A stretch of DNA of 24,340 nt from Nemertoderma westbladi. Lineage: Eukaryota; Xenacoelomorpha; Nemertodermatida; Nemertodermatidae. The notes under the pieces were generated by a model. That model saw only the letters and a program-made list of their open reading frames with translations. It did not search any database and was not told the origin of the DNA. Made by a program: the position numbers and the translations under genes. How positions within the stretch are numbered: position 1 is the stretch's first letter; the number at the start of each line of letters is the position of its first letter. Shown in pieces: positions 24,140-24,340 of this stretch. The DNA lies in assembly GCA_032718475.1 (NCBI GenBank), contig JAUCBJ010002083.1:1-24340 (forward strand), written 5' to 3'.

Positions 24140-24164
24140 TGACTGCTACAACGTGTAGTGAGTG
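24129..24164 (+). repeat. Short tandem duplication over the KARS stop codon
   Basis: CTACAACGTAGTGACTG (24129-24145) is followed by CTACAACGTGTAGTGAGTG (24146-24164). The first copy contains the stop codon TAG at 24137-24139. Confidence 0.7.
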
Positions 24165-24340
24165 CTAAGTAAACTGCGTAATTGAATTGCAATAATAGCT
24201 GATATAGGAGGTTGATGGAGTGCAAATAGATATCGGTCTGTATTTGACTCGTTTATCATGAATTTGTTCGGTTACGTATTTATTTGGATTTAAAAATCTC
24301 ATAAGTTTTGATTTGATACGACTTGCGTTTTATTTGGCAT
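24140..24340 (+). other. KARS 3' flank
   Basis: About 200 bases of 3' UTR or flank up to the window end. No AATAAA was seen; the polyadenylation signal may lie beyond the window. Confidence 0.5.

Overview
This is nuclear DNA from an invertebrate animal, probably marine. The evidence is spliceosomal GT-AG introns, animal-type genes (molybdenum cofactor sulfurase, a saposin precursor, a class A GPCR, an Ajuba-type LIM protein, kynurenine 3-monooxygenase, cytosolic lysyl-tRNA synthetase), AT-rich intergenic DNA, tRNA-derived SINE-like repeats, fold-back elements and long poly-C/poly-G tracts. I cannot fix the phylum. Several genes that are usually split in animals are single-exon or nearly so here (MOCOS, saposin, LIM protein; KMO and the GPCR have one intron each). 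Only the lysyl-tRNA synthetase fragment is finely split.

Layout. 1-888: gene-free. 889-3207 (+): complete MOCOS. 3208-5262: gene-free apart from a dispersed repeat. 5263-6825 (+): secreted prosaposin-like protein with one SapA and four SapB domains. 7461-8840 (-): two-exon rhodopsin-type GPCR. 8841-12200: long gene-free stretch. 12201-14704: nested repeats and a large inverted-repeat structure. 14973-15872 (+): Ajuba/LIMD1-type protein with only two LIM domains. 16609-16950: near-perfect long palindrome with tRNA-like promoter boxes in both arms. 17517-17720: SINE-like copy. 17945-20017 (-): two-exon KMO. 20566-24139 (+): last five exons of lysyl-tRNA synthetase, whose intron 1 holds a second SINE copy and whose intron 2 holds a fold-back element.

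The genes do not form an obvious pathway. MOCOS activates molybdenum hydroxylases and KMO acts in tryptophan catabolism, but they lie 15 kb apart with unrelated genes between, so nothing suggests a cluster.

The most unusual pattern concerns 5' splice sites. At three of the six complete introns, DNA spanning the end of the exon and its splice donor has been tandemly duplicated into the intron. KARS intron 4 has about 12 extra copies of a 56-bp unit, the KMO intron has 3-4 extra copies of a 43-bp unit, and the GPCR intron has one old, diverged copy about 90 bp away. Some copies keep a usable-looking donor. Also notable are the missing 5' half of the lysyl-tRNA synthetase gene and the missing third LIM domain.
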